Assembly: GCA_027943245.1 (NCBI GenBank)
Contig: JANDJZ010000446.1
Coordinates: forward strand, 1 to 46,972
Length of the DNA: 46,972 nt
Origin: Acanthamoeba sp. SK_2022b
Taxonomy: Eukaryota; Discosea; Longamoebia; Acanthamoebidae
Reading direction: 5' to 3'
Below, one piece after another: positions 1-10,030 of the stretch. The first letter of the stretch is position 1. Each line of letters begins with the position of its first letter. Below the pieces are notes generated by a model, which saw only the letters and a list, made by a program, of their open reading frames with translations, had not been told where the DNA came from and did not search any database. The translations under genes were made by a program, and so were the position numbers.

Positions 1-78
1 TCTTCATCTCTCTCTCTCACCAATCCACAACAACAACTCCACCAGCTACAACCACTCTCCTTCAACAACCAGCCTGCC

Positions 79-2596
79 ATGGAAGACCCCAACAACAGCA
101 AGCACTACCCAGCCAGCGACCTGAGCCCTGTGTCAAGCACTGTTCAAGCAGACAAGGCTTATCTGGCTAAGCTTCAAGAGTTCAAGGATGCTGGAGTTCT
201 CTATGGTACCTACTATCTCTACCCCCATTGTTTTTTTTTTATCTTTCAAAGAGGCTCCTTTGCTAAGCTACATCTATTTCCTCTCTCTCTCTCTCTCTCT
301 CTTTCTCTATTTTATCTCTTTCCAGAGGCTGCAGATATCCAAGGCAGCCCTCGCAAGCCTCGCTTCTATGGCTTGCCAACTGATCAAGTCACTGCAATCC
401 CTCATGTTCAAGGATGGCTTGATGACAAAAACTCTCTTCTGCTGGCAGTTGTCAGACCTGAGGTACAAAAAACAAAGTTTATTCTTTACAACTACTCTCT
501 CACATCTCACATTACATATATATATATATATTTCTATATTTCAATAGGTGCTGGAACAGATCAAAATCAACATGGAGAACCCTGATGCTCCACAGAAGGT
601 CAACACCAGGGATGCAAGGAAGGCTCTCAAGGACATGACCTCAGCACTTGGCAGTTACTTTGGGTTCTGGCACAAGAATAAAGGTACTCATTATAATTCT
701 GGATACATACATATCGGTCTCATATATTTATATATAATCCACAATGCACTCACCAACTCTCTCTCTCTCTCTCCCACTCTCACTCAGGCCTCTCAGCCAC
801 ACTTGACCTACTTCTAGATCCTGAAAGGGTGAAGGAGTGGATTGTGTGGCTGGAAGCCTACTATGGACCAGGCTCAACTGTGCGCAACAAGTGCTGGCTG
901 GTCAAGGGTTTTGTCCGTTACCTACGCACCCACCTCAAGGACCAGACCCAGGAGAAGATGCAGCAACTTATCACCTGCAAGAGGCTTCTGGGTACTGCTG
1001 CCAATCGACACAAGCTTCAAGCAGCCAGGAACCGAGTCCTGCTGGCTGATGAAAAGCAGATGACTGCTTCTGGTACTACCTTGCAGCTACCACCACATAT
1101 ATACGTATATATGCTCAACCCTTACCCCAAACAAAACAAACCAAAAAAAATACTCTGCAGGCAAGTTCTTCACCAAGGAGGAGGGCCTGGCCTTCTTTTC
1201 CTGGCTGATCAAGCGCTGGGGTGCCCATGTGGACCTCTTTCTCAAGATCCGAACACCTGCAGAGATTGTGCAGCTTTCCGAGAGCTCTCAGCAGCTCAAG
1301 CGAGAGAATGCTCTGCTCCTACAGAGATTGCTCATCGGCCTCATGCTCTACCTTGGAGGTGGTCTGAGAAAGCAGGTGTTTGTCAACCTCTATGCTCACC
1401 ACCTCCAGTGGGATGCAGATGAGATGGTCATGCAGGTGGGAGAGGAGAAGGTGACTCGCACCAACACCTCCCACTTGCCTCTGCCTCCTCAGCTCTTTTC
1501 CTACATCAAGTTCTTCAAGCAGAGAGTCCGCCCTTACCTCTGCCAAGACCCTGCCAACCCACCTCTGGCCCTCTGGCTGAGTGCTCGTGGCCGCCCTCTT
1601 GCTGCCTCGACCTTTTCTCGCCAACTCAACCTCATAACTGAATTCAATCCAGCCTTGACTACCACAGCTATCGACTTTAGGAGAATGGCCATCACTGATA
1701 TCTTTGCAGGTTCTAAGACTCTCCCCCTCATCACCATCATCCATTATCATGTTACACCACCCTTGAGTGACTCACATTATTGTTGTTGTTGTTGTTGACA
1801 TCTCTGGCACACACACACACACCACATATTACAGAGAGAGTGTCTCTTGAAGAGGGTGAGACCTTGGAGCATCTCCATCACAGGTTCAGTGACTACCTTG
1901 GAGTCTCAGTAAAAGTCATGAAGTCTGTCTACAACAGGTTAATCTATCTACTTACCCCCCACACTTTTCAAACTACTGCAGCTTAGAAAAAAACAAACCC
2001 TCAATAATCATCATAACTCACCTCCTTCTCCCCTTTCACTACTACTACTGCTACTACTGCTTATTAGGCATGACCTCCACCTCAAGCATAAGGGCACTCT
2101 CAAGTCTGCCAACTCTGCCAAGCTGCCTGAAGGGGCCCAGCTTGAGATGAGCAAGCTTGAGAGCAAGATGAATGCAGCCATCCAGGTGGCTGCCAAGAAA
2201 CAGCGAGTTGGACTGGAGAAACGACAGGCCAGGACTACAGCTGATGAAGGGGAGTGGCAGTCTCTCTCTGGGTATCTACCCAACAAGAAGAAGAAGAACT
2301 GGAGGAGGCGTCAGACCAACATCGACGATGATGAGGAGGAGCAAGAAGAAGAGGAAGAGGAAGAAGAGGATCAGAAGCAGCAGCAGCAACAAGAGGAGGA
2401 GGAGGAGGAGGAGGAGGACGCTGACTGGGATGTAGACAAGATTGTGGAGATGAGGCTCAGCAGCCAGACAGGTCAGCTTGAGGTACTTGTCAAGTGGGAA
2501 GGCTACCCAGATGCCTTTAATCAGTGGCTCCCCTTTGAAGAGATGTCCAATGCTCTTGGCTGTGTTGAAGAGTTTATCAAAACTCACTTCTTGTAA
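79..2596 (+). CDS. Tyrosine recombinase with C-terminal chromodomain (copy 1, intact)
   Basis: Seven exons with consistent phases: 79-205, 326-462, 548-683, 788-1072, 1161-1709, 1835-1937, 2068-2596, giving 621 residues. Residues ~130-225 form a helical core-binding-like segment containing TVRNKCWLVKGFVRYLRTHL. The catalytic core follows: Arg298 in GGLRKQVFVNL, Lys325 in GEEKVTR before a PLP strand, Arg402 in IDFRRM, and nucleophile Tyr444 in KSVYNR. The usual HxxR His is Ile399 and the LGH-type His is Val (LGVSV). Then comes a basic, Gln/Glu-rich linker, and at ~565-621 a chromodomain with VKWEGYP and NQW, the expected aromatic-cage positions. Family knowledge: such enzymes cut and rejoin DNA through a 3'-phosphotyrosine, and chromodomains bind methylated histone tails. 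Inference: a chromatin-directed mobile-element recombinase or a domesticated one. I do not recognise a named family with this pairing. The seven introns argue against recent retroposition. Confidence 0.75.
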
Positions 2597-2821
2597 GCAA
2601 CACACAGCTTATTTTAAGCAAATACAAAAACAAAATTTTTTTTGTAATGGATAGGGTATACATATAGGGCGTGTTCCAGATAAAATTCAAAGATTTGCGT
2701 CTAACTCTGCAACAAATTAACGATATGAGAATTAGACAAGTACATCTTGTAGCTGAGCTCTTGCTCTACAAAAGCATATAGTATTTAACAATGTAGGATG
2801 ATCTGGGGCTTTGTGCTCTAG
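2597..2821. other. Spacer between recombinase copies
   Basis: AT-richer 225-bp spacer without a convincing ORF. It contains a GAGCTC-type 40-bp stretch (2755-2796) that resembles another at 4930-4970 beyond copy 2. Confidence 0.4.
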
Positions 2822-2833
2822 CCCTAACCCTAA
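2822..2833. repeat. Interstitial telomere-type repeat (CCCTAA)x2
   Basis: Two perfect CCCTAA units immediately precede the first base recognisably homologous to the recombinase gene. On the plus strand a left chromosome end reads CCCTAA repeats followed by unique sequence, so the orientation is that of a left telomere abutting the truncated copy 2. Two units are few and coincidence is possible. Confidence 0.5.
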
Positions 2834-4422
2834 GGAGGCCACCAACAAGGAGCTCACCGACCTCATTGTTTGCAAGAAGCTATTGGGGAGAGCAGCTAAC
2901 AGGCACAAGCTCCAAGCAGCAAAGAATAGAGTGCTGCTAGCAGATGAGAAGCACATGACTGCCAATGGTAAAACAATACCCCTTCTCTCACATGCATACA
3001 CAGTATCCATGTATATGCTAGACTCTGACTTTACATTCTCTCTCTGTGTGTGTATGTGTGTATATATATATCTATACACCTGGTCTTAATAGGCAAGTTC
3101 TTTACCAAAGAGGAGGGAGTGGCATTCTTCTCATGGCTCCTCAAGGAATGGGCAGCCCATGTTGACCTCTTCTGTAAAATCAGAACTCCAGCTGAGATAA
3201 GCCAGCTCCCTGGCAAGTCAAGGAAGCTCAGGAGGAGGAGAGCCCTGCTTCTCCAGAGGTGTCTCATGGGCATGATGCTTTACCTTGGTGGTGGTCTGAG
3301 AAAGCAGGTCTTTGTGAACCTCTATGTGGACCACCTCAAGTGGGATGAGGAGGAGATGGTCATGCAGGTTGGTGATGCAAAAGGTCACCAGGGTCAATAC
3401 GGACCACCTGCCTCTGCCTCCCCAACTCTTTACCTACATAGAGTTCTTCAAGCAGAGGGTGAGGCCTTTCCTCTGCAAAGACCCTGCTCAGCCTCCCTTG
3501 GCTCTCTGGCTCAGCTCTGGTGGCATGCCTCTCAGCACCACCACATTTGCTCTCCAGCTCAATGCCCTGGTCAAGGAGTTCAACCCTGAGCTCACCACCA
3601 CAGCCATAGACTTCAGGAGGATGACTTGCACTGACATCTTTGCTGGTGCTCCTCCTCCTCCTCCTCCTCCTCCACCACCACCACCACCACCACCACCACC
3701 ACCACACACTCACATATAATTATACCCATGACAGAGAGAATTCCTATGGAGGAAGGTGAGACTCTGGAGCACTTCCACAACCGGTTCAGTGACTACCTGG
3801 GAGTGTCAGTCAAAATCATGAAGAGTGTCTATAACAGGTGTCAAGTTGTACCCTCTTTTGCACTTCCCTCTATCTCTCTCTCTCTCTCTCACACACACAC
3901 ACTCACTCTTTTTTGACATAACCACCATGCAGGCATGATCTTCACAAGAAGCACAAGGGCACTCTCAAGGCAGCCAATTCTGGCAAGGTGGCTGAGGCTG
4001 ATGGCAAGGTCATGGCTGAGGTGGAGAGGAAGATGGCTTCAGCTCTTGAGCCAGAGGCCAAGGTCCAGAGAGTCAACATGAAGAAACACCAGGCCAGAGT
4101 CACTGCTGACGACAGTCAGTGGGAGGCCATCTCTGGCCACAAGAGAAGACAGCAGAAGAGGAGGAAGAAGGAGGAAGAAGAGGAAGCAGAGGAAGAAGAG
4201 GAAGAGGAGGTAGAAGAGGAAGAGGAGGAAGATGAGGTAGAAGAGGTCTATGGTGAAGTGGAAGAGATACAGCAGATCAGAGTTGGCGAGGCTGGACAGC
4301 TGGAAGTCCTGGTCAAGTGGGCTGGCTACTCAGCTGACTTTAACAGCTGGGAGCCTTTTGACCAGATGGGAAATGCCCTTGAATGTGTTGAGGCTTTCCT
4401 ACTCCAGGCGAATCTGTTCTGA
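2834..4422 (+). pseudogene. Tyrosine recombinase with chromodomain, copy 2: 5'-truncated and frameshifted
   Basis: Homologous exons of copy 1 are recognisable at about 2834-2967, 3093-3645, 3735-3837 and 3933-4422, with splice sites at the same protein positions. Everything corresponding to exons 1-3 and the first part of exon 4 is missing; the sequence instead starts right after two CCCTAA units. Arg (GGLRKQ), Arg (IDFRRM, same Ile) and Tyr (KSVYNR) are kept. At 3379-3382 a run of four A puts the reading frame out exactly at the Lys codon equivalent to Lys325 of copy 1; downstream similarity resumes in the other frame. The C terminus has a long Glu-rich tract (~4160-4240) and a second chromodomain with VKWAGYS and NSWEPF. 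The exons are well preserved, so either the damage is recent, one A is a sequencing error, or the region is transcribed from an upstream start I cannot see. Confidence 0.7.
3647..3708. repeat. (CTC)n/(CAC)n tract in a copy 2 intron
   Basis: A pyrimidine-rich CTC run turns into a CAC/CCA run inside the intron between the IDFRRM and ERIPMEE exons. The matching intron of copy 1 instead has TTG and CA repeats. Confidence 0.9.
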
Positions 4423-5986
4423 ACACTTGACAACACAAAAAACCACCAGGTATTCTTTAACAGAAAGCAACAACAACAACAAATACAGTTTGTTTTTGCC
4501 ATCTTATCTTGCTATGTTTTTTCAAGGGTTGTTTGTTTAGAGATATCTTTTACTTTGGTTGTTGTTGTTGTTGTTGTTGTTGGTGTGTTTGTGTGTGTAT
4601 GTGTTACTGATTTTGAGTTTATAGGGAGCATAGCACCACACACACAGACACACAAGACACACATGCCAAACACATACGTTACAAAGGTAAAAAATACGAC
4701 TTGTAAATTGTCTTTCACTGCAGAATCACCTCTGAACCTGGGCAAACTACATATCATCCTGTAGCCTGTAATATTCCCAGTCAGATGCACTCCTCTAATA
4801 ATTGCCTTATTACCACATTGCAAAGCTCGCGGAAGATTGTATATGGACACTATCAGCTACGCAAACATTGTTTTCAATATTTCTCCTCAATGGCTGAGTT
4901 TCTGAAGCTCTACATAGGCTCATTTTGAAGAGCTCATGCTCTACTACAAGTATGTATTTGTTTAGTGTTGAGCAACAATCCCGCAACCGTAAAATATAAT
5001 TATTTCTGTTGAATTTTTTGAACAATTCTGCCAAAAATATACCAACTTTGCCAAAAAAGCCTAGTAACCATATCAACATGTTGGCAAACATGTCAGACAA
5101 CTACTATTGCGTGCTGTAGCCTCCACCCTCAGTGCCACCAATGTTGGCTCCCTCACCAACAGGCTTCTTGGCTTTTTAGTCAAGAGCCTGGATGATGGAC
5201 ATGCTCAACATCACTGCCTCCTTCTCCACCCTACAGCATCATCCTGGCTATTTGCCTTCACAGCGCTCACAGCCTCAAGCTCCCTGCACTTCTTCCTCTT
5301 CTTCCAGCACCTTTCACAGGTCTCACAAGTCCTTGGGCTAAGTGTCTCCTATTCTGTTACTTTCAATAAACCAGTGCTTTTTTTTCTTGAGTCATCAGCC
5401 AGCTGCCACCAAAACTTGAAATGCCAGTAATGGAGTGAGTGGAAAAAAGTATCAATGACTCTTATGACAATGTACACTTTTTCTACATGAACTGTATAAA
5501 ACCCATGGATATATGTACAAGGCCTAAAAAACCTTCATTTTATGTACAGAGAGGCAAAAGTGATGTTGAAAAGTATAATTTGGTGCAACCCAGCACCATT
5601 TTATGGGACCAAAAGTTTCAGATGTGAGACTTCAGCAGGTCATCTTGACCTTGGCAAAGAACTCCTTCAACTGAAGTGGGTAGTGGTTAAGCTGGATGAG
5701 GATGGAATATAAGGATTTCTTCCTATATTTATTAATGTCCCAAGTCTTTAATTTTCATAGCCTTATCAGCCCCCAGCACCTTCAAATCTTCATCTTCTTT
5801 GTACCCTACAAATTGCTTCTTTATTCACACCTTTTTCTGTACTCCTTGAATGCCACAACTCTTGATGATCCCCTCATCACCTCAACAGTGCCCAACCCCT
5901 TATATTTGACTCCACACAACACAGCAATTCAAGGACAACGTTTATCTAGCTTTAGTTGTTTTGTTAAAAAGGGATGGCTGCCACGG
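4423..5986. other. AT-rich gap with a (GTT)n tract and decayed minus-strand coding relics
   Basis: A (GTT)n microsatellite lies at 4558-4582. No intact gene is visible. On the minus strand several short stretches read like eroded protein in differing frames: a Cys/Lys-rich piece with CETCERCWKKRKKC near 5280-5340, a Gly-rich piece near 5110-5165, and pieces near 5640-5690 and 5740-5810. Stops and frame changes separate them. The base composition differs from the GC-rich housekeeping genes to the right and resembles the recombinase region. Confidence 0.35.
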
Positions 5987-8900
5987 TCAGCCCATTACAT
6001 TGTCTCCTTGGGCAAGATACACAATGTCAAGGATGATGGTAGCAATAATGCCGACGGTGATGAGCGTGGAAAGGGCCCCAGCAATCCAGATCGGCGGTAC
6101 CCACAAGGCCAAGAACTTTGGCACAGACCGGAACCGTAGGTCAGCCTCAATGGCGGCAAGGAGGGCTGGGTCGGCCTTTTCCTCGTCGTCGCACTTGTCG
6201 CCTGCCTCCAGTAGAACGCCAGGGTCGAGTACCACGGTAGGTGCTCGCTCCCTGATAGAGTGGACCTCCAGTCGGAGGAGGCTCATGTCGAAGCTGCGTT
6301 GTGTCCCGACAGGATAGCTGTCATCCCGGCTGAGGTTGACCGAAGAAGGGTCAGGCTCGATGCCACTGAGAATTTGCGCTCGACCTACGGGTTCCATGCC
6401 GCCGTAGCGGCGGAGTGCGATGATGTAGAACAGAAGCGGGATGACGAAGTTGATGAAGCCGTTCACAAACAGGCCCACCCATGAGATGATGTTGCTCAGC
6501 CCGCTGCCTGTTATGCCAGGAGAGAAGGAGAGAGGGATTTTGACGTGGTTTCATGAGCACGAGTGAGACAACAACCGATAGTTTGGAAGAGGTAATGGGA
6601 AATAGGAGGTGGGCTGCACATACCAGTATAAAAGGGGACTGAAAAGACCCAAGGAAAGAGGACAGCCCATACATTGGCCCAATGCTTGCCACAAAGACCG
6701 CTCTCGATGAGGTTGTAACGGATGATGATCGAATACACAGGAATGCTGCGTCCCCAAACCAAACGAAACCAAATAAGATGAGGATTGGCAATGCACCATG
6801 CAATGTAGCACGCTCTTAGAGGGGCGCCCCCACTCATGGGGCCAGGATAAGTATGTGAGACTGCGCACCTGGACAATAGTACGACGATTGGAAACAGGTA
6901 CACAGATACGTGCACGATGATCCTCATCACGTGCCCTACCGAGCTGAAATAGCAAAAGCGAAGAAAAAGAGCTACAGCTTAGTTCAGCGCCAAAGGCGTT
7001 AATTACTGCAGAGAACGAGAGGGGAGAGGGCACGTGCGAAGGTGGAGGCACAACGTACTTGGCGTTGCTAATGAGAACATCAAGGATATTGGTGTCCGGC
7101 GGATACTTGAACGCCCATCCACCAAACAAGCCCATCACAACGAACAGAAGGGTGCCGAGAATTGAAGCTCCCCAGATCGATCTGTTAATGCTGACGCCTT
7201 CTTTCTGTTTTACCACACGTTAAGAGTGCATGCACACCAGAATTAGTGCAATTAATTGTGAGGGGGGGGGGGTTTAAGTGGGTTGAGTGGGATCGCGGCA
7301 ATTAATTGGAGATATTACAGGACGCACATACCTTTTCGTTGGCCCACGAAGGGATGGACGTGACAAAGGCAAAATTGAAAATCACCGTCCCCAGCAACTG
7401 GCTGAGATGAGAACATAGTCGATGTCAGAGATGGTCGCCAAGTGCATGCCCCCTGGGGGATGGAATACACCTTTGATTGGATCCCACCGCGGCAAGCTGG
7501 TCCAGGTTGAGGCCAACCATGAAGAAGTCAACCATCCAGACACCCAACACGATGGCAATCATGATGGCGCAGGCGCCTGTTGGTGCAGGCGGACAACACA
7601 CGAGCCTATTGTGTTAGAGATCTAGGGATCATGCAGGAGCTGAAAGGAGAATAGGAAGGAATGGGCCTCGGCCCTGCCCTACCGATTTGAACCCAGATGT
7701 TGTCGTCAAGGTTGAAGTAGGCCATGGGCAAGGTGCCCATGAAAACGATTACAAACCCGAGCGAGATGATCACCACATCCCCGAATGGCGTGTTCGAATC
7801 TGGTAAGATTGGGGAGGGGGGACACGGATTACGGAGGAAGATACGAGCGTGAACAGAGGACAGAAGTGAGAGCCGCGAATCGAGGCGAGACGAGAACGAG
7901 GCGCGCATGTATACCACTGCCGGCGTCAGTCACACTGTCGTAACCGAAATCGGGATAGAACTCGAGGCCGCACGTATACTTGAACATTGCCACCAACGCA
8001 AAGTCCACTGTCTATTTGTAGTGTTAGCCACGCGCAAACATTTGCCGTGGCACCGCAAGTTAGAGTTAAGTGAGGGTCCGGACCCCATAGGGTGCTGCAC
8101 ATCTTAAGAATGGGGGGGGGGGAGTACCTGAGCAGAGATGATGATAGAAGAAATATTTGTGGCTTGTAAACTGATGATGAGGAAGAGAAGTGTGAGGTAG
8201 TAGCCCCATTTGTTGAAAAAGATTTTGGCCAGTCCTTCGATCTCCACACGACTCTGCGCAGTGATATAGCAGTAGTTGTAACTCATGTTAGTATGTATTC
8301 CATCTTTTTTTAACCCCCCCCCCTTCTTCACACCGTTGAGTGAGAGTGCCAAAGCGCAGCAGAGCAGCAGCAGCAGCAGCAGCAACAACAACAACAACAC
8401 AGACGTTCACGGGTGCAGAGCAGTGTGATGGGTGTAAAGCAGCACCTGGAATCGCTCATTGCCGGGCACGAGGGCCATGGCTTTGCACATCATGGTCGAT
8501 GAGAACGCTGCAATGATCATCACTATCACCATGCCTAAAGTCGTCCTGTGGCGTGTGTCATGGAGAACAGAGTGCCCACCCCCCAGAGACCGAAGAAGGA
8601 AAAAAGAGCTTTGGTTAGTGTTTTGCCTTGCATGGTGCCCCTCAGAAAGAAAGAGCAGCGACAAGAGCAAGAGGTGCGTACGGAAGCCAGCCAGCTTCCT
8701 GGTAAATCACAGGAATGCTTACCATGGCTGGAAAAAAAAAACAAACAAAAAGTTAATCTGGCGGCGCAAAGAGAGGGAGGGAGGGAAGGAGGGGGGCGGA
8801 CCAGGGCCGGTGATGTTGTTGAGATTGAGACAGAAACCGCCAAAGAATGAGATGTTCTTGTCTCCAAAGGTGCTCTTGCCCTCTGCCTTTGCTTCTTCGG

Positions 8901-9015
8901 AAGGGCCGATCAAGGTGATCGATTTGCCGTTGAAGTGGATCTCGTTGTAGGCTAAATTGGCATCATATTCGGTGGCGAACGTGTGCTGCCGTGTGTGGCC
9001 ACGAACGAGACTCAT
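5987..9015 (-). CDS. Amino acid/auxin permease (AAAP) family transporter
   Basis: A polytopic membrane protein spread over about ten or more exons. The first three are at 9015-8802, 8727-8682 and 8545-8446 and join in phase; further coding blocks lie near 8270-8130, 8010-7920, 7800-7690, 7590-7480, 7400-7330, 7210-7060, 6940-6860, 6720-6620 and 6500-5987. Exon 1 ends in NLNNITGP and exon 2 continues with AMVSIPVIYQEAGWLP, the N-terminal unwound helix of AAAP (SLC32/36/38-like) carriers. Later FVTSIPSWANEK followed by a VSINRSIWGAS block is the conserved mid-protein motif. At least nine hydrophobic helices are visible. An acidic cytosolic loop of ~90 residues precedes the last helices. Expected role: proton- or sodium-coupled amino acid movement across the plasma or a vacuolar membrane; substrate cannot be told. 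The stop is at 5987-5989. Confidence 0.8.
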
Positions 9016-9238
9016 TTGATCAACGTGCCACCTCTTCCGGTGATGGCAGGGGGTACTACTACGACTACGGCCAGCAGCTAGCTAGCTGAGCGGGAGCACG
9101 GGGCAGAACTTTCTTCTTCGGTCGCTTCTCAAGCGGAGTATAATTCGCCACCAATTGGTCGAGAAAGCTCCGCAAATTGCTCCGTGCCCGCACCGCAGAA
9201 TTACCCCACTAAAGCCACCGCTTTAACTCTTTAATGGT

Positions 9239-9305
<67 letters not shown>

Positions 9306-9354
9306 CCACAACAACAACAACCACAACAATGGTTAACGGCACGCTGATTGCCAT
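9016..9354. other. Gap with a long (CAA)n tract
   Basis: This 339-bp gap is the upstream region of the AAAP transporter and the 3' flank of the receptor gene. A (CAA)n run with a few CCA interruptions occupies 9239-9328. I see no ORF or RNA gene. Confidence 0.6.
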
Positions 9355-9958
9355 TTACACCGTCTCATCTCCTCCCACCTTGACCGCGCCCAGCTGGTGG
9401 TCGAAGAAATCTACTAGTTCCTGCATGGTAGGTCTCTTTTCGGGGCTGGCATGCCAGCACTTCTTCATCATACGCTTGTAGTCTGCACACAAAAAAGAAT
9501 TTCGACCTAATTTCTTAGGTCGACTACCCACGGTGGTGAGCGACCAGGAGGCCACGTACCGGAGGGGCAATCAGAAGGGATCATTGGGCGACGGCCTTCC
9601 AGCACGTCCAGCGACACGCTCATGAAGTTGAGCCCAGCATAGGGTTGCTTGCGTGTCAACACCTGCTTGTGGTGGAACAGAAGCAAGGGGAAGAGAGAGC
9701 GCGCGCGCGCACGGAAACATATAATCAGAGCCTGTGGGTGGGCGCGATGGGAAAGGGTGGTGGTTACACAGACCTCCCACATAATGATGCCGAAAGAGAA
9801 GACGTCGGCAGACTCAGAGTACTTCTCGCCGCGAAGTATCTCGGGCGCGGTCCAGCAAGGCGTGCCACAGCGGGTCATGGTGGCATTCTCTTCCTTGATG
9901 CGAGCGAAGCCAAAGTCAGCCACCTTGACGTTCCAGTTTTCGTCCACCTATTAGGTTG

Positions 9959-10030
<72 letters not shown>

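Noticed and set aside
188..547. Alternative frame for exon 2 of copy 1 with a hydrophobic, protein-like reading
   Set aside because: It cannot be joined to exons 1 and 3 with consistent splice phases; the other frame joins exactly with canonical GT-AG sites.
2276..2605. Minus-strand ORF with long Leu runs opposite the recombinase Glu-rich tract
   Set aside because: It is the antisense shadow of GAG/GAA codons in copy 1; no independent coding signal.
9239..10028. CRISPR-like array from the short repeats
   Set aside because: These are uninterrupted (CAA)n and (CA)n microsatellites without spacers.
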